Shown: one piece after another, positions 57,260 to 64,000 of the stretch
How positions within the stretch are numbered: the first letter of the stretch is position 1
Layout of the letters: each line of letters opens with the position of its first letter
Origin: Aquimarina mytili
GTDB taxonomy: Bacteria; Bacteroidota; Bacteroidia; Flavobacteriales; Flavobacteriaceae
NCBI RefSeq assembly: GCF_016735115.1
Contig: NZ_JAERQJ010000003.1
Coordinates: forward strand, 558,001-622,000
Reading direction: 5' to 3'
Length of the DNA: 64,000 nucleotides
Notes under the pieces: generated by a model
The model's database searches: none
What the model was told of the DNA's origin: nothing
What the model saw: only the letters and a program-made list of their open reading frames with translations
Translations under genes and position numbers: made by a program

Positions 57260-57429
57260 TATCGCTCATTTTTCTCTTTAATTATTTCAAGTACTTTTGC
57301 CACAATCTCATTGATTGTAGACTCTCCTAAGCCACTTTCTGACGAACTATTAGAACTATTATTAACAGTAGAGGTACTTTCGCCTCCTACTGAAGCTTTT
57401 ATTACCAATTCTCTAATTTCTAAAGGCAT
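57259..57429 (-). CDS. DUF5908 small eCIS protein (Afp6-like)
   Basis: A 56-residue frame begins MPLEIRELVIKASV, the hallmark of the DUF5908 family seen at this place in eCIS loci. A Ser/Asn-rich middle (STVNNSSNSSSESG) and an amphipathic end (INEIVAKVLEIIKEKNER) follow. It lies between the second tube gene (11 bases) and the LysM gene (one-base overlap). Its role is not settled; it may help join tube to baseplate. Confidence 0.85.
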   Translation of the reverse strand: MPLEIRELVIKASVGGESTSTVNNSSNSSSESGLGESTINEIVAKVLEIIKEKNER

Positions 57430-57440
57430 TTTTATAGTTT

Positions 57441-57899
57441 TTAAGGAGCAGTTACCGCATAATAATTGTAGTTTAACTCAAGTGTTTCAATAAGGACTTC
57501 TCCTCGTTCAGCATTGAATTCTCCTACTTTCCAACTTACTGGCCATACATGTGATAATTGCCATCGCATTAAAGGTTTATGATCTTCGTTTAACAATTCT
57601 ACATCAACGTTGGTTAGAGGTCTGATGATCATATTCTGAAAAGCCTGTTGACACCATTTAATCAAACCAGAGTCGTCTGGTTTAAGTATTCCTCTTTTTA
57701 GAGTTAAGGGGGTGTATTTGCTTCGCCCCGGGATTTGATGTTCAAACCTGTTCTCGCCACCTTCTTTCATGGCCTCTTTTTCGATTTGAACATCTAAGCC
57801 AGATACAGACTGAAAACTAACATCTGTCCCATTTGATTCAGGAAGACCTGTAAAAAGAACTCTAAAATGAAACCCTACTATTTGATATGTATTTACCAT
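57441..57899 (-). CDS. Inner-tube protein paralogue 2 (Afp5-like)
   Basis: The 152-residue protein is a phage T4 gp19-like tail tube protein, with NTYQIVGFHFRVLF, then SVSGLDVQIE and LKRGIL. In Afp-type machines several tube paralogues share one fold and form the tube from hexamer rings. This one stands next to the baseplate genes, so it could be the first ring or an adaptor. It is related to the tube gene 11 bases upstream. Confidence 0.9.
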   Translation of the reverse strand: MVNTYQIVGFHFRVLFTGLPESNGTDVSFQSVSGLDVQIEKEAMKEGGENRFEHQIPGRSKYTPLTLKRGILKPDDSGLIKWCQQAFQNMIIRPLTNVDVELLNEDHKPLMRWQLSHVWPVSWKVGEFNAERGEVLIETLELNYNYYAVTAP

Positions 57900-57910
57900 A
57901 AATTATAGTA

Positions 57911-58384
57911 CTATCCTTTTGCTTCAACAATAGTTAAACCTTCATGAACCAGCTCCATGGTTTCTATAGCAACCTCATTAGCATCTGCTTTTAGGTCTGT
58001 CGATTGTACTTTACTAGGCCAGGCATTTTCTAACTGCCAAGTAATTATAGCTTTATGATTTTCATCTAATAAGCTGATTGAAACATCTCTTCTAAATTTA
58101 GATCTTGTTTTGTTACCTTCCTGGAAGTAATATGTTTTTTGCCATTCTTTGTAGAAGTCAAAATCTCCCTGAAATGTTCCTCTTTTTAAAGTAATATTAC
58201 TAAACTTAGTAAGTCCTGGTTGTTTAGTTTTATTATATTTTAGGCTGTCTCCTTCTCTATATTCTATGACTTCAGTTTCAAAATCAAGTCCGCTAACTTC
58301 TGTAAATCCAATACGAAATTTATCGCCCCATTCTACTTTAAAATGAAACTTTGGTAATGGATAATCTAATTTTTTTTCTGCCAT
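57911..58384 (-). CDS. Inner-tube protein paralogue 1 (Afp1-like)
   Basis: The 157-residue tube protein has DYPLPKFHFKVEWGDKF, EVSGLDFETEV, and the TLKRGTFQGDFDFYKEW block of T4 gp19-type tube proteins. It is the probable main component of the inner tube, because of its place after the sheath and before the second copy. The tube lumen is where cargo is carried in some eCIS. Confidence 0.92.
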   Translation of the reverse strand: MAEKKLDYPLPKFHFKVEWGDKFRIGFTEVSGLDFETEVIEYREGDSLKYNKTKQPGLTKFSNITLKRGTFQGDFDFYKEWQKTYYFQEGNKTRSKFRRDVSISLLDENHKAIITWQLENAWPSKVQSTDLKADANEVAIETMELVHEGLTIVEAKG

Positions 58385-58411
58385 GATTTTATTCTTAAAT
58401 TATATTTGGAT

Positions 58412-59332
58412 TTATTTTCCTTCAGCTGCTTTGGCTGCTTTTATTGCTTCAGTAAGACTATTTTTACGAGATAGCGCCTCATCGCTTTCTTTTTTCTTAT
58501 CGGTCCATTCTTTCTTAAACTGCTCAGTTTTTATCACTGCAATACCTAATGCTTTCTGAATCTCTTTAAAGTACTCACTATCCCTAATTGGGAATTCTGG
58601 TTGAGGTTTTGCCTTTTCATCATCACATGGATACATATTTTTGTCATCATCTTCATCTGGAGAACAATGCATTTTCTCTTTGAGATCCCCTTTAAATTCG
58701 TCTAGCATTTTCTTTAATTTATATTCAAGACCATGCTCTTCGCAGATATACGCATATAACAAGTTTGCGCATTTAAGCGAATCTAAAAGCTTGGTTATAA
58801 TAGCATCTTGAAGTTCGGCAATAGCTTTGATTTTTTCTTCGTACACTTTTATGCACTTAATCATTTCGTCTTTATCTTCGTCTTTAAGATTTTTTAGACA
58901 TTCTATAGCCGTAATTAGCTCTGAAGTAAGTTCAAAGAGTCCTTTTTTTGATTGTTCATAGGTATACAAACAATCAAACATGGATTTTACCAGGCAAAGA
59001 AGTTTTCTCAAAGCCCCATTGGTGCATTTTGAGTTTTTACAAACTTTTAATACTTGCTGATAAAAAAAGTCAAGGTTAACAACAATATCACTTGCTTTTT
59101 CGTCTGATTTTTCAATAAGGTCAAACCATTTATCTAATTTATCTTTCCAATTATAAGAATTGGTATATTTTTCTTTTCGTTTATCGGCTTCTGCAGATTT
59201 CCTTTTATATGTATTGCATGCATCGATGAAATCATCTTCCCATTTTGTGAGGCAATTTTTATCCCCATTATCTCCATTACCTCCTTCATCCTTGCAACAA
59301 CGATCATCTATCAAAAATTTTATACTCTCCAT
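58412..59332 (-). CDS. Cysteine-rich helical protein 1, unknown
   Basis: A 306-residue protein made of Lys/Glu-rich alpha helices with about fourteen cysteines and no signal peptide. RCCKDEGG at the start, KVCKNSKC in the middle and MHCSPDEDDD later are typical. No domain is recognised. It stands with a similar neighbour between the sheath and tube genes, where Afp has extra sheath genes. It could be a particle component, a lumen cargo, or a chaperone. Confidence 0.7.
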   Translation of the reverse strand: MESIKFLIDDRCCKDEGGNGDNGDKNCLTKWEDDFIDACNTYKRKSAEADKRKEKYTNSYNWKDKLDKWFDLIEKSDEKASDIVVNLDFFYQQVLKVCKNSKCTNGALRKLLCLVKSMFDCLYTYEQSKKGLFELTSELITAIECLKNLKDEDKDEMIKCIKVYEEKIKAIAELQDAIITKLLDSLKCANLLYAYICEEHGLEYKLKKMLDEFKGDLKEKMHCSPDEDDDKNMYPCDDEKAKPQPEFPIRDSEYFKEIQKALGIAVIKTEQFKKEWTDKKKESDEALSRKNSLTEAIKAAKAAEGK

Positions 59333-59367
59333 AATTCTATTTTTATATCATTTATATCAAATATCTA

Positions 59368-60282
59368 TCAATCCTTATCTACTGTTTGTTGCTTCATATT
59401 CTTAGAATCATAATGATCATCATCATCACAGTTATCATTTTCTTCGCAATCACATGAAAGATCTAATAGCCCATCTTTACATTCACCTTCGCAAATAAAT
59501 TTTCTGGTGGCGTATAAGCCTTTTTCTTTGGTTCCTTCCATGTATAAAGCGCACGTAACCTCGGCAAGCTCTTCAACAACAACATTTAACTCATCTCTAA
59601 ATGTGGCAACATCTTTTTCGGTGGTTTTGATGTTCTCAGTAATGAAATCCTTAAATGCTTTCATTGAGTCTATAAGGTTTGCCGCAAAACTTTTAAGACC
59701 ACAAGTGTTTATGAAGGTTTGTATCCCTGCAACATTAACTGTAGAATTAAATGCATTCTGGCCTTTACTTGCGAGTGTAGAAGTTTTTGTTGTTATATCG
59801 CTTAACAACTTGTACACTTCTTTTATATCTCTTAATCCCTTGGCGCCTTTTCTTTCTCCTCCGTTTTTAGGTTCGGGAATACAGTTTTTTATACAATTAG
59901 CCATTGCACATGCTGCATCATTAGCTTCATTGATCTTTACACGCAGTTCATTAATCAGTTTTGAAGATTCATTGATAAGTTTTTCTAACTCATCGTCTTT
60001 CTTGCAGTAATCGTCTACATTCTTTTGAATAATCTCTGTTTTCTTGTAGTTTTTTAAGACGATACAACTCATCAAATCCTGGTATACATCATAAGATTCT
60101 TCGGCTTTATCAAGGCAACAGATTTTGTAGCCTCGAGCTATTTCTTTAGAATCTCTTTTGGTCTTATAGGCAGTGTGTGAGCTATCTGCCGTTTTTTCTT
60201 CATTTTTAATGACCTTTAGTATGTCACATATATTTTTTTCGGGATTTAGCATAGTACTATCATTCCCATTCATATTTGCCAT
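59368..60282 (-). CDS. Cysteine-rich helical protein 2, unknown
   Basis: A 304-residue mainly helical protein with about fifteen cysteines and an acidic end (CDCEENDNCDDDDH). It has no signal peptide. It resembles the next gene in length, helix content and cysteine density but I see no clear sequence repeat between them. The start codon at 60282 gives MANMNGNDSTML. It follows the sheath gene by 38 bases. Confidence 0.7.
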   Translation of the reverse strand: MANMNGNDSTMLNPEKNICDILKVIKNEEKTADSSHTAYKTKRDSKEIARGYKICCLDKAEESYDVYQDLMSCIVLKNYKKTEIIQKNVDDYCKKDDELEKLINESSKLINELRVKINEANDAACAMANCIKNCIPEPKNGGERKGAKGLRDIKEVYKLLSDITTKTSTLASKGQNAFNSTVNVAGIQTFINTCGLKSFAANLIDSMKAFKDFITENIKTTEKDVATFRDELNVVVEELAEVTCALYMEGTKEKGLYATRKFICEGECKDGLLDLSCDCEENDNCDDDDHYDSKNMKQQTVDKD

Positions 60283-60320
60283 TTTACTACTGTTTTAAAG
60301 TTATTTATCGTTTATTAATA

Positions 60321-61730
60321 CTATTCTGATAGCATTTTATGGCTAAATCTCAGGATGATAAATTCTGCAGGTCTTACTACAGCCATTCCGATCTCTACTA
60401 TCATTCTACCTTCCCAAATATCTACTTCATCCATGGTCTCATTAAGTCCAACTTTTACATAAAAAGCTTGCTCGGGAGTAGTTCCCATCAAAGCACCTGC
60501 TTTCCATTGTTGTACTAAGAAATTATCAATCATAGATTTTACACGTACCCAGGTATTAAGGTCATTAGGTTCAAAAACAAATTGTATTGATGATTTTTTC
60601 ACAGATTCTTCTACCATATTGAAAAATCTTCTAACCGAAATGTATCGCCATTCATTACTGTTTCCTGCCATAGTTCTCGCTCCCCAAATAATGGCATTTC
60701 CTCTACCAACAAAAGAGCGTATTACGTTCACCGATTTACCAGCATTTACATCTACATTTAAACTTTCTTGTTGTTTATCCGTAATTTTCATTACTGGTTT
60801 GATTACATAATCCATGTTTACATTGGCTGGTGCTTTCCATACTCCTCTTGAGTTATCTACACTGGCATATTGACCAACTACTCCAGGAGATGGAGGCATT
60901 TCCATGGGCAATGTTCTTAACGCATTTTGTGCTTGGAAATACATGGCGTTATTTTTGGTTTTTAGTTCTTCTAGTGTACCTGCTAGCGACCCATCACCTC
61001 CTTCATGTACAATGGTAACCCTTGCATCGCCTTCGCCTTCGCCCCCATAATAATAATCTAGTATGGTTTCGACGTTTGGAAAATAAGTCGCTCCATATTT
61101 GATTGTATCTTCTTCTGGTGAAGTGTTATTACGCATGGTATCGATATTTGCTAATAAATCCGGTTGTGTGGGATCTAACCAAATATCCATTACTGTGAAG
61201 CGATCCTTAAGTTCTTGACACATATCCATGGATTCTCCAAAAAGATTGTAGAAGTCTGAAAAATTATCCAGCCCCTGGGCATCAGGGTATACGTATAAAG
61301 TGATTTCATCTACTTTTTCTGTAGCATCTAATCCTGTTTTAAGGTCTGCAAAACTAACAATACCTGTTGTGTAATCTCCAACAGAAACAATCCAACACGG
61401 ACCACCGCCATTGGCAAAAAACATTTCTAAAGCATAATTCATTATGTAATTTGCTTTATCTCCTATTGATGCTTGCACATCTGCCGGAGCCCCTAGTGTT
61501 TCTTTAATAAGTACTGATAGGTTTTCTTCAGGAACGGCTTTTCCGAAAAAGCGTTCATATTCTAACATAGAGCTAATTCTTTTCGGCTCATTCAACAATT
61601 CATTACCTCTTTCATCCACGGCTTTCTCTGTGTACCCTATAAAAGCAGGAATTGCAGTTTCTACTTGAGCAATCGACGGCGGAAGTTTCGGAATTTCTTC
61701 TATATAAACTCCTGGTGTTTTGTAATTCAT
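60321..61730 (-). CDS. Contractile sheath protein (Afp2-4-like)
   Basis: A 469-residue phage tail-sheath family protein. It starts YKTPGVYIEEI and ends in MAVVRPAEFIILRFSHKML, the inter-subunit strand that locks sheath rings together. A middle segment VWKAPANVNMD and GRGNAIIWGARTM belong to the C-terminal domain IV. Only one sheath gene is seen here, unlike the three in Afp. It forms the contracting outer tube around the inner tube. Confidence 0.95.
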   Translation of the reverse strand: MNYKTPGVYIEEIPKLPPSIAQVETAIPAFIGYTEKAVDERGNELLNEPKRISSMLEYERFFGKAVPEENLSVLIKETLGAPADVQASIGDKANYIMNYALEMFFANGGGPCWIVSVGDYTTGIVSFADLKTGLDATEKVDEITLYVYPDAQGLDNFSDFYNLFGESMDMCQELKDRFTVMDIWLDPTQPDLLANIDTMRNNTSPEEDTIKYGATYFPNVETILDYYYGGEGEGDARVTIVHEGGDGSLAGTLEELKTKNNAMYFQAQNALRTLPMEMPPSPGVVGQYASVDNSRGVWKAPANVNMDYVIKPVMKITDKQQESLNVDVNAGKSVNVIRSFVGRGNAIIWGARTMAGNSNEWRYISVRRFFNMVEESVKKSSIQFVFEPNDLNTWVRVKSMIDNFLVQQWKAGALMGTTPEQAFYVKVGLNETMDEVDIWEGRMIVEIGMAVVRPAEFIILRFSHKMLSE

Positions 61731-61756
61731 AATATCATTTTTATAAAAAGTTCCAT

Positions 61757-63097
61757 TTAATTATTCAATAATCTATTAGATTGATTAATAAAGATCTCTG
61801 AGAAAATTCGTTCTTTCTCTATTTTGATGGATGGCATTCTAGGGTGTGGCAACATCAATGTTGTTCCGTTAATAAAAGGCACCAAAGTCTCTGTTAGACC
61901 TTTTGGGTCTAGCGAGATTAATTTTTCTGGTACAAGTGGAAGTTCTGGTTCTGGTTTTAGAAATGTATTCGTTGCATTAACGTCGTCTTCGCTAAAGCCT
62001 CCTTCTCTATTATATCTCCAGTAGGTTCTTCTATTTTTGAGTCTTATTTCAAAAATGGGATGTGTAACTTTTTCGTCTAAAGCATCAATTCTGGTTTTAA
62101 GATAATTTTTATTATCTAAGAGACTGTATGGAGAATCCAGTTCATCGAAACGAATATCTACGATTGCAAAATAATTTTTATCATAAATATCATTGTTCAA
62201 ATAAATTTGATACACAATTTCTGGGCCTGCATTTGCTTTTACTTTTAGTGAATACTGCCCATCAGGGATATCATCAGAATTTGCGTTGTTTTCATCAACT
62301 TTTGTGAAATTTAAATGTACACGATCAAGAGTATCTAGACCGCTCTTACTTATTGTTTTTAGTTCATTATTATTTTCGTCTTCTAATACAAACTCTACTT
62401 GAGTAATGTTTTGTTCTTTTTTGAATGTATAACTAAAATTATGAGGTAACAGCGCTCTATCGGCATCACTTACAAAGCGCTTATCTGTTATATCCACCCA
62501 ATGCGCTGGGTCATTACCATCTGTATATTGTACTGCTTCTCGAATTGTGCCTCCAAAATCTGCCAATGCACCCATTTCATACAATACTCCATCTTGATGA
62601 ATATTTACTTCATTTGAAATCGGAAGAGATGTATACAGAAAAGGTGCTTCATCAAATACTTCTTTATCTTTATTGGTAAAGTAATAGATTGAAGGAAGAG
62701 GTGGTCTCAAACTTATATTACTAATACTGTTAAAGAAAGAAGCTGAAGGTTTTATCGAAAATGTAAGGTGTGTATCGTTGCTAAATTCAAATCTGGGTTT
62801 ATACAGCGTTACTCCAGCTTGATTTTCAACAACTACTTCGGTACCCACAATAAACCCTAAAGCTGTTTTTGCTACGATCAATTTGTAATTGTTTAAGATT
62901 GATTTTGTAGTTCCTACTGCCTCAATTTCAAAGAGATCCCTTATATCATATAATCGATTTTGTAACTTTCTTAATATTAGACTCTCTTTATCCGCTTTAT
63001 TTTTATCAAAGAAGGATTCGCCATCAACTGTAGTAAGAAAATAGTCGTGTAGTATTTGAACTTCAAATAATCTTTTAAATATGATCGCCTCCCCCAT
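61757..63097 (-). CDS. Unrecognised eCIS-associated protein (possible cap or adaptor)
   Basis: A 446-residue soluble protein, mostly beta-rich, with no signal peptide. Notable segments are AVQYTDGNDPAHWVDITDKRF and SDDIPDGQYSLKVKANAGPE, which looks like an Ig-type domain near residue 270. The start codon at 63097 is one base after the DUF4255 stop, so the two are co-translated. The position beside the tail-terminator gene suggests a cap-related role, as described for other marine Bacteroidota eCIS. I cannot place it in a family. Confidence 0.65.
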   Translation of the reverse strand: MGEAIIFKRLFEVQILHDYFLTTVDGESFFDKNKADKESLILRKLQNRLYDIRDLFEIEAVGTTKSILNNYKLIVAKTALGFIVGTEVVVENQAGVTLYKPRFEFSNDTHLTFSIKPSASFFNSISNISLRPPLPSIYYFTNKDKEVFDEAPFLYTSLPISNEVNIHQDGVLYEMGALADFGGTIREAVQYTDGNDPAHWVDITDKRFVSDADRALLPHNFSYTFKKEQNITQVEFVLEDENNNELKTISKSGLDTLDRVHLNFTKVDENNANSDDIPDGQYSLKVKANAGPEIVYQIYLNNDIYDKNYFAIVDIRFDELDSPYSLLDNKNYLKTRIDALDEKVTHPIFEIRLKNRRTYWRYNREGGFSEDDVNATNTFLKPEPELPLVPEKLISLDPKGLTETLVPFINGTTLMLPHPRMPSIKIEKERIFSEIFINQSNRLLNN

Positions 63098-63098
63098 A

Positions 63099-63734
63099 CT
63101 AATTCGCGTTTGTTACATTTTCATTATTAACCAATTCTTCTATTAATGGTACCTCTTGACCAGAGTTCTCTTTAATACTAACTAGTCTAACCTTATACAT
63201 TGCAAATGGTACTTGTTTCCCTCCTAAAGATCCCCACAGGTGATTGATTTGCTCAAATGTTAGTGTATAGAGTTCTACATTAAGTTTGAGTTCTTCTTTA
63301 TTTTCTTGAGAAATATTATTGTTTCCGGATATGGTTGTAAAGGGAGAATTTTTGACCGTAAAGCTTTTTTTAGCTTGAAAAAATTGAATCACCAGAGATA
63401 ATCTACCCAATGCAAACTCATATGCATCTTGAAGATCTTGTCCGAGCGTAGTAGATATGAGAATATAGAGATTTAAAAAAACAGGAGGTTCTACATATTT
63501 TACATTCTTAGGAGTTCTAAAAATATTGCTGCTGTTTTTGAGGGTACTTTCTTCTTCGGTATTAACTAGGGTAATAACAATTTTATTATTGAGATCGGCC
63601 TGGCTGTCGCTTTCCATTAAGGCAATATTGTGCAAAATAATATCATCCTCAGTGATAGAATCATCGGGTGTTTTATTTTGAAAAATATAATTACTTAATT
63701 CGTCTCTTAATAATTTTAGTGCTAGCCCAATCAT
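63099..63734 (-). CDS. DUF4255 tail-terminator-like protein (Afp16/Pvc16-like)
   Basis: The 211-residue protein starts MIGLALKLLRDELSNYIF and has a DUF4255 core (NKIVITLVNTEEESTL, VNLYILIS-type strand, and FTVKNSPFTTI near the end). Pvc16/Afp16 binds the top of the tube and sheath and stops their growth. It is the first gene of the string here. The start at 63734 follows a candidate promoter by about 16 bases. Confidence 0.85.
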   Translation of the reverse strand: MIGLALKLLRDELSNYIFQNKTPDDSITEDDIILHNIALMESDSQADLNNKIVITLVNTEEESTLKNSSNIFRTPKNVKYVEPPVFLNLYILISTTLGQDLQDAYEFALGRLSLVIQFFQAKKSFTVKNSPFTTISGNNNISQENKEELKLNVELYTLTFEQINHLWGSLGGKQVPFAMYKVRLVSIKENSGQEVPLIEELVNNENVTNAN

Positions 63735-63750
63735 AGATAAATATTAAATT

Positions 63751-63782
63751 CAAAACTTATGATTGATTTGTGGGGTAGCAAA
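63751..63782 (-). promoter_or_regulatory. Candidate promoter of the eCIS gene string
   Basis: Read on the minus strand, TTTG (63782-63779) is followed after 20 bases by AAGTTTTG (63758-63751), one base from the -7 consensus TAnnTTTG at the usual spacing. The transcript would start about 10-15 bases before the first ATG. Confidence 0.45.
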
Positions 63783-63790
63783 TCAAGTTG

Positions 63791-63816
63791 CTTCAGAGCA
63801 AAAGGAAACTCTGGAG
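63791..63816. other. Short inverted repeat upstream of the eCIS promoter
   Basis: CTTCAGAG (63791-63798) and CTCTGGAG (63809-63816) pair over eight bases with one G-T wobble and a ten-base loop. It lies ten bases upstream of the candidate -33 box and could be an operator. Confidence 0.3.
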
Positions 63817-63892
63817 TTATTAATGCTAATTATTAACTCTATATTATGTTTACATTCGACGAGTCTAAGGTCAAAAAAAAAATAGGTAAATG

Positions 63893-63912
63893 AATCCCCA
63901 AAAATGGGGATT
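63893..63912. other. Perfect 8-bp stem-loop in the eCIS upstream region
   Basis: AATCCCCA (63893-63900) and TGGGGATT (63905-63912) pair across an AAAA loop. On the minus strand a run of ten T bases follows after about 12 bases; on the plus strand the T run is short. It may be a terminator of an unseen upstream gene or a regulatory hairpin. Confidence 0.45.
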
Positions 63913-64000
63913 TTACACCCAAATACTTAATTAACAATTAGTTAACAAAACATTATGATTTATAGCTCAAGTACCTTTGATGCTTTCTTTATGAGCTGTG

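Noticed and set aside
22431-63734. A prophage or type VI secretion system
   Set aside because: There are no capsid, portal, terminase, integrase or lysis genes, and no TssJ/L/M membrane complex. DUF4255, DUF5908, the LysM hub, the AAA+ ATPase and DUF4157 cargo are all eCIS marks.
1-64000. CRISPR arrays, tRNA or rRNA genes, insertion sequences
   Set aside because: No regularly spaced repeats, clover-leaf candidates, rRNA-like blocks or transposase genes were seen by eye; a covariance-model search would settle the RNA genes.

Overview
The window is AT-rich DNA from a bacterium of the phylum Bacteroidota, most likely a marine member of the Flavobacteriaceae; an Aquimarina-like genus is a guess. 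Evidence includes lipoproteins with a Cys-Ser-X-Asp-Asp export signal, TAnnTTTG-type promoter elements, DUF3109 and MarC proteins, a cyclic-nucleotide/CBS/DUF294 protein next to a DEDDh exonuclease, and many flavobacterial small membrane proteins. I see no tRNA, rRNA, CRISPR array, transposase or phage capsid gene.

Positions 1-22413 are mostly ordinary chromosome: the end of a CBS-containing channel protein, a cold-shock protein, a DEDDh exonuclease with a DUF294 protein, tadA, dxs, a run of four small lipoproteins (three with a shared upstream motif), dgt, two zinc-ribbon membrane proteins, nrdA and nrdB, DUF3109, MarC, an S41 protease with a dCMP deaminase, a HupE-like protein and a coiled-coil gene pair.

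Positions 22431-63734 hold one unbroken minus-strand gene string of about 41 kb with no gap over 114 nt. It encodes an extracellular contractile injection system (eCIS; Afp/PVC/MAC family). In transcription order: DUF4255 terminator (Afp16-like), an unknown 446-aa protein, one sheath, two unknown cysteine-rich helical proteins, two inner-tube paralogues, a DUF5908 small protein, a LysM hub, a VgrG-like spike, a PAAR tip, gp25, and two very large baseplate proteins (1517 and 2379 aa). Then come the tape measure and a 47-aa membrane peptide.

The second half is the cargo end. It has three proteins with the eCIS-associated DUF4157 domain. One is 965 aa and ends in a restriction-endonuclease-like domain, followed by an immunity-like gene. 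One is 2155 aa, with a CHAP-like peptidase segment and two DUF4157 copies, followed by another possible partner gene. The third appears split by a -1 frameshift at an A10 tract plus an A-AAA-AAG slippery heptamer, which would join DUF4157 to a HELTH metallopeptidase-like domain. Between these are an Lgt-like membrane protein, a vanadium-haloperoxidase/PAP2-type enzyme and a solitary ParA ATPase. The AAA+ ATPase (Afp15-like) closes the string.

The eCIS family is known. What looks new here is the cargo set with immunity-like neighbours, the possible frameshift fusion, the inserted repeats in the Afp12-like baseplate protein, the cysteine-rich pair and the lack of a recognisable tail fibre. Assignments rest on reading motifs by eye; no database search was possible.
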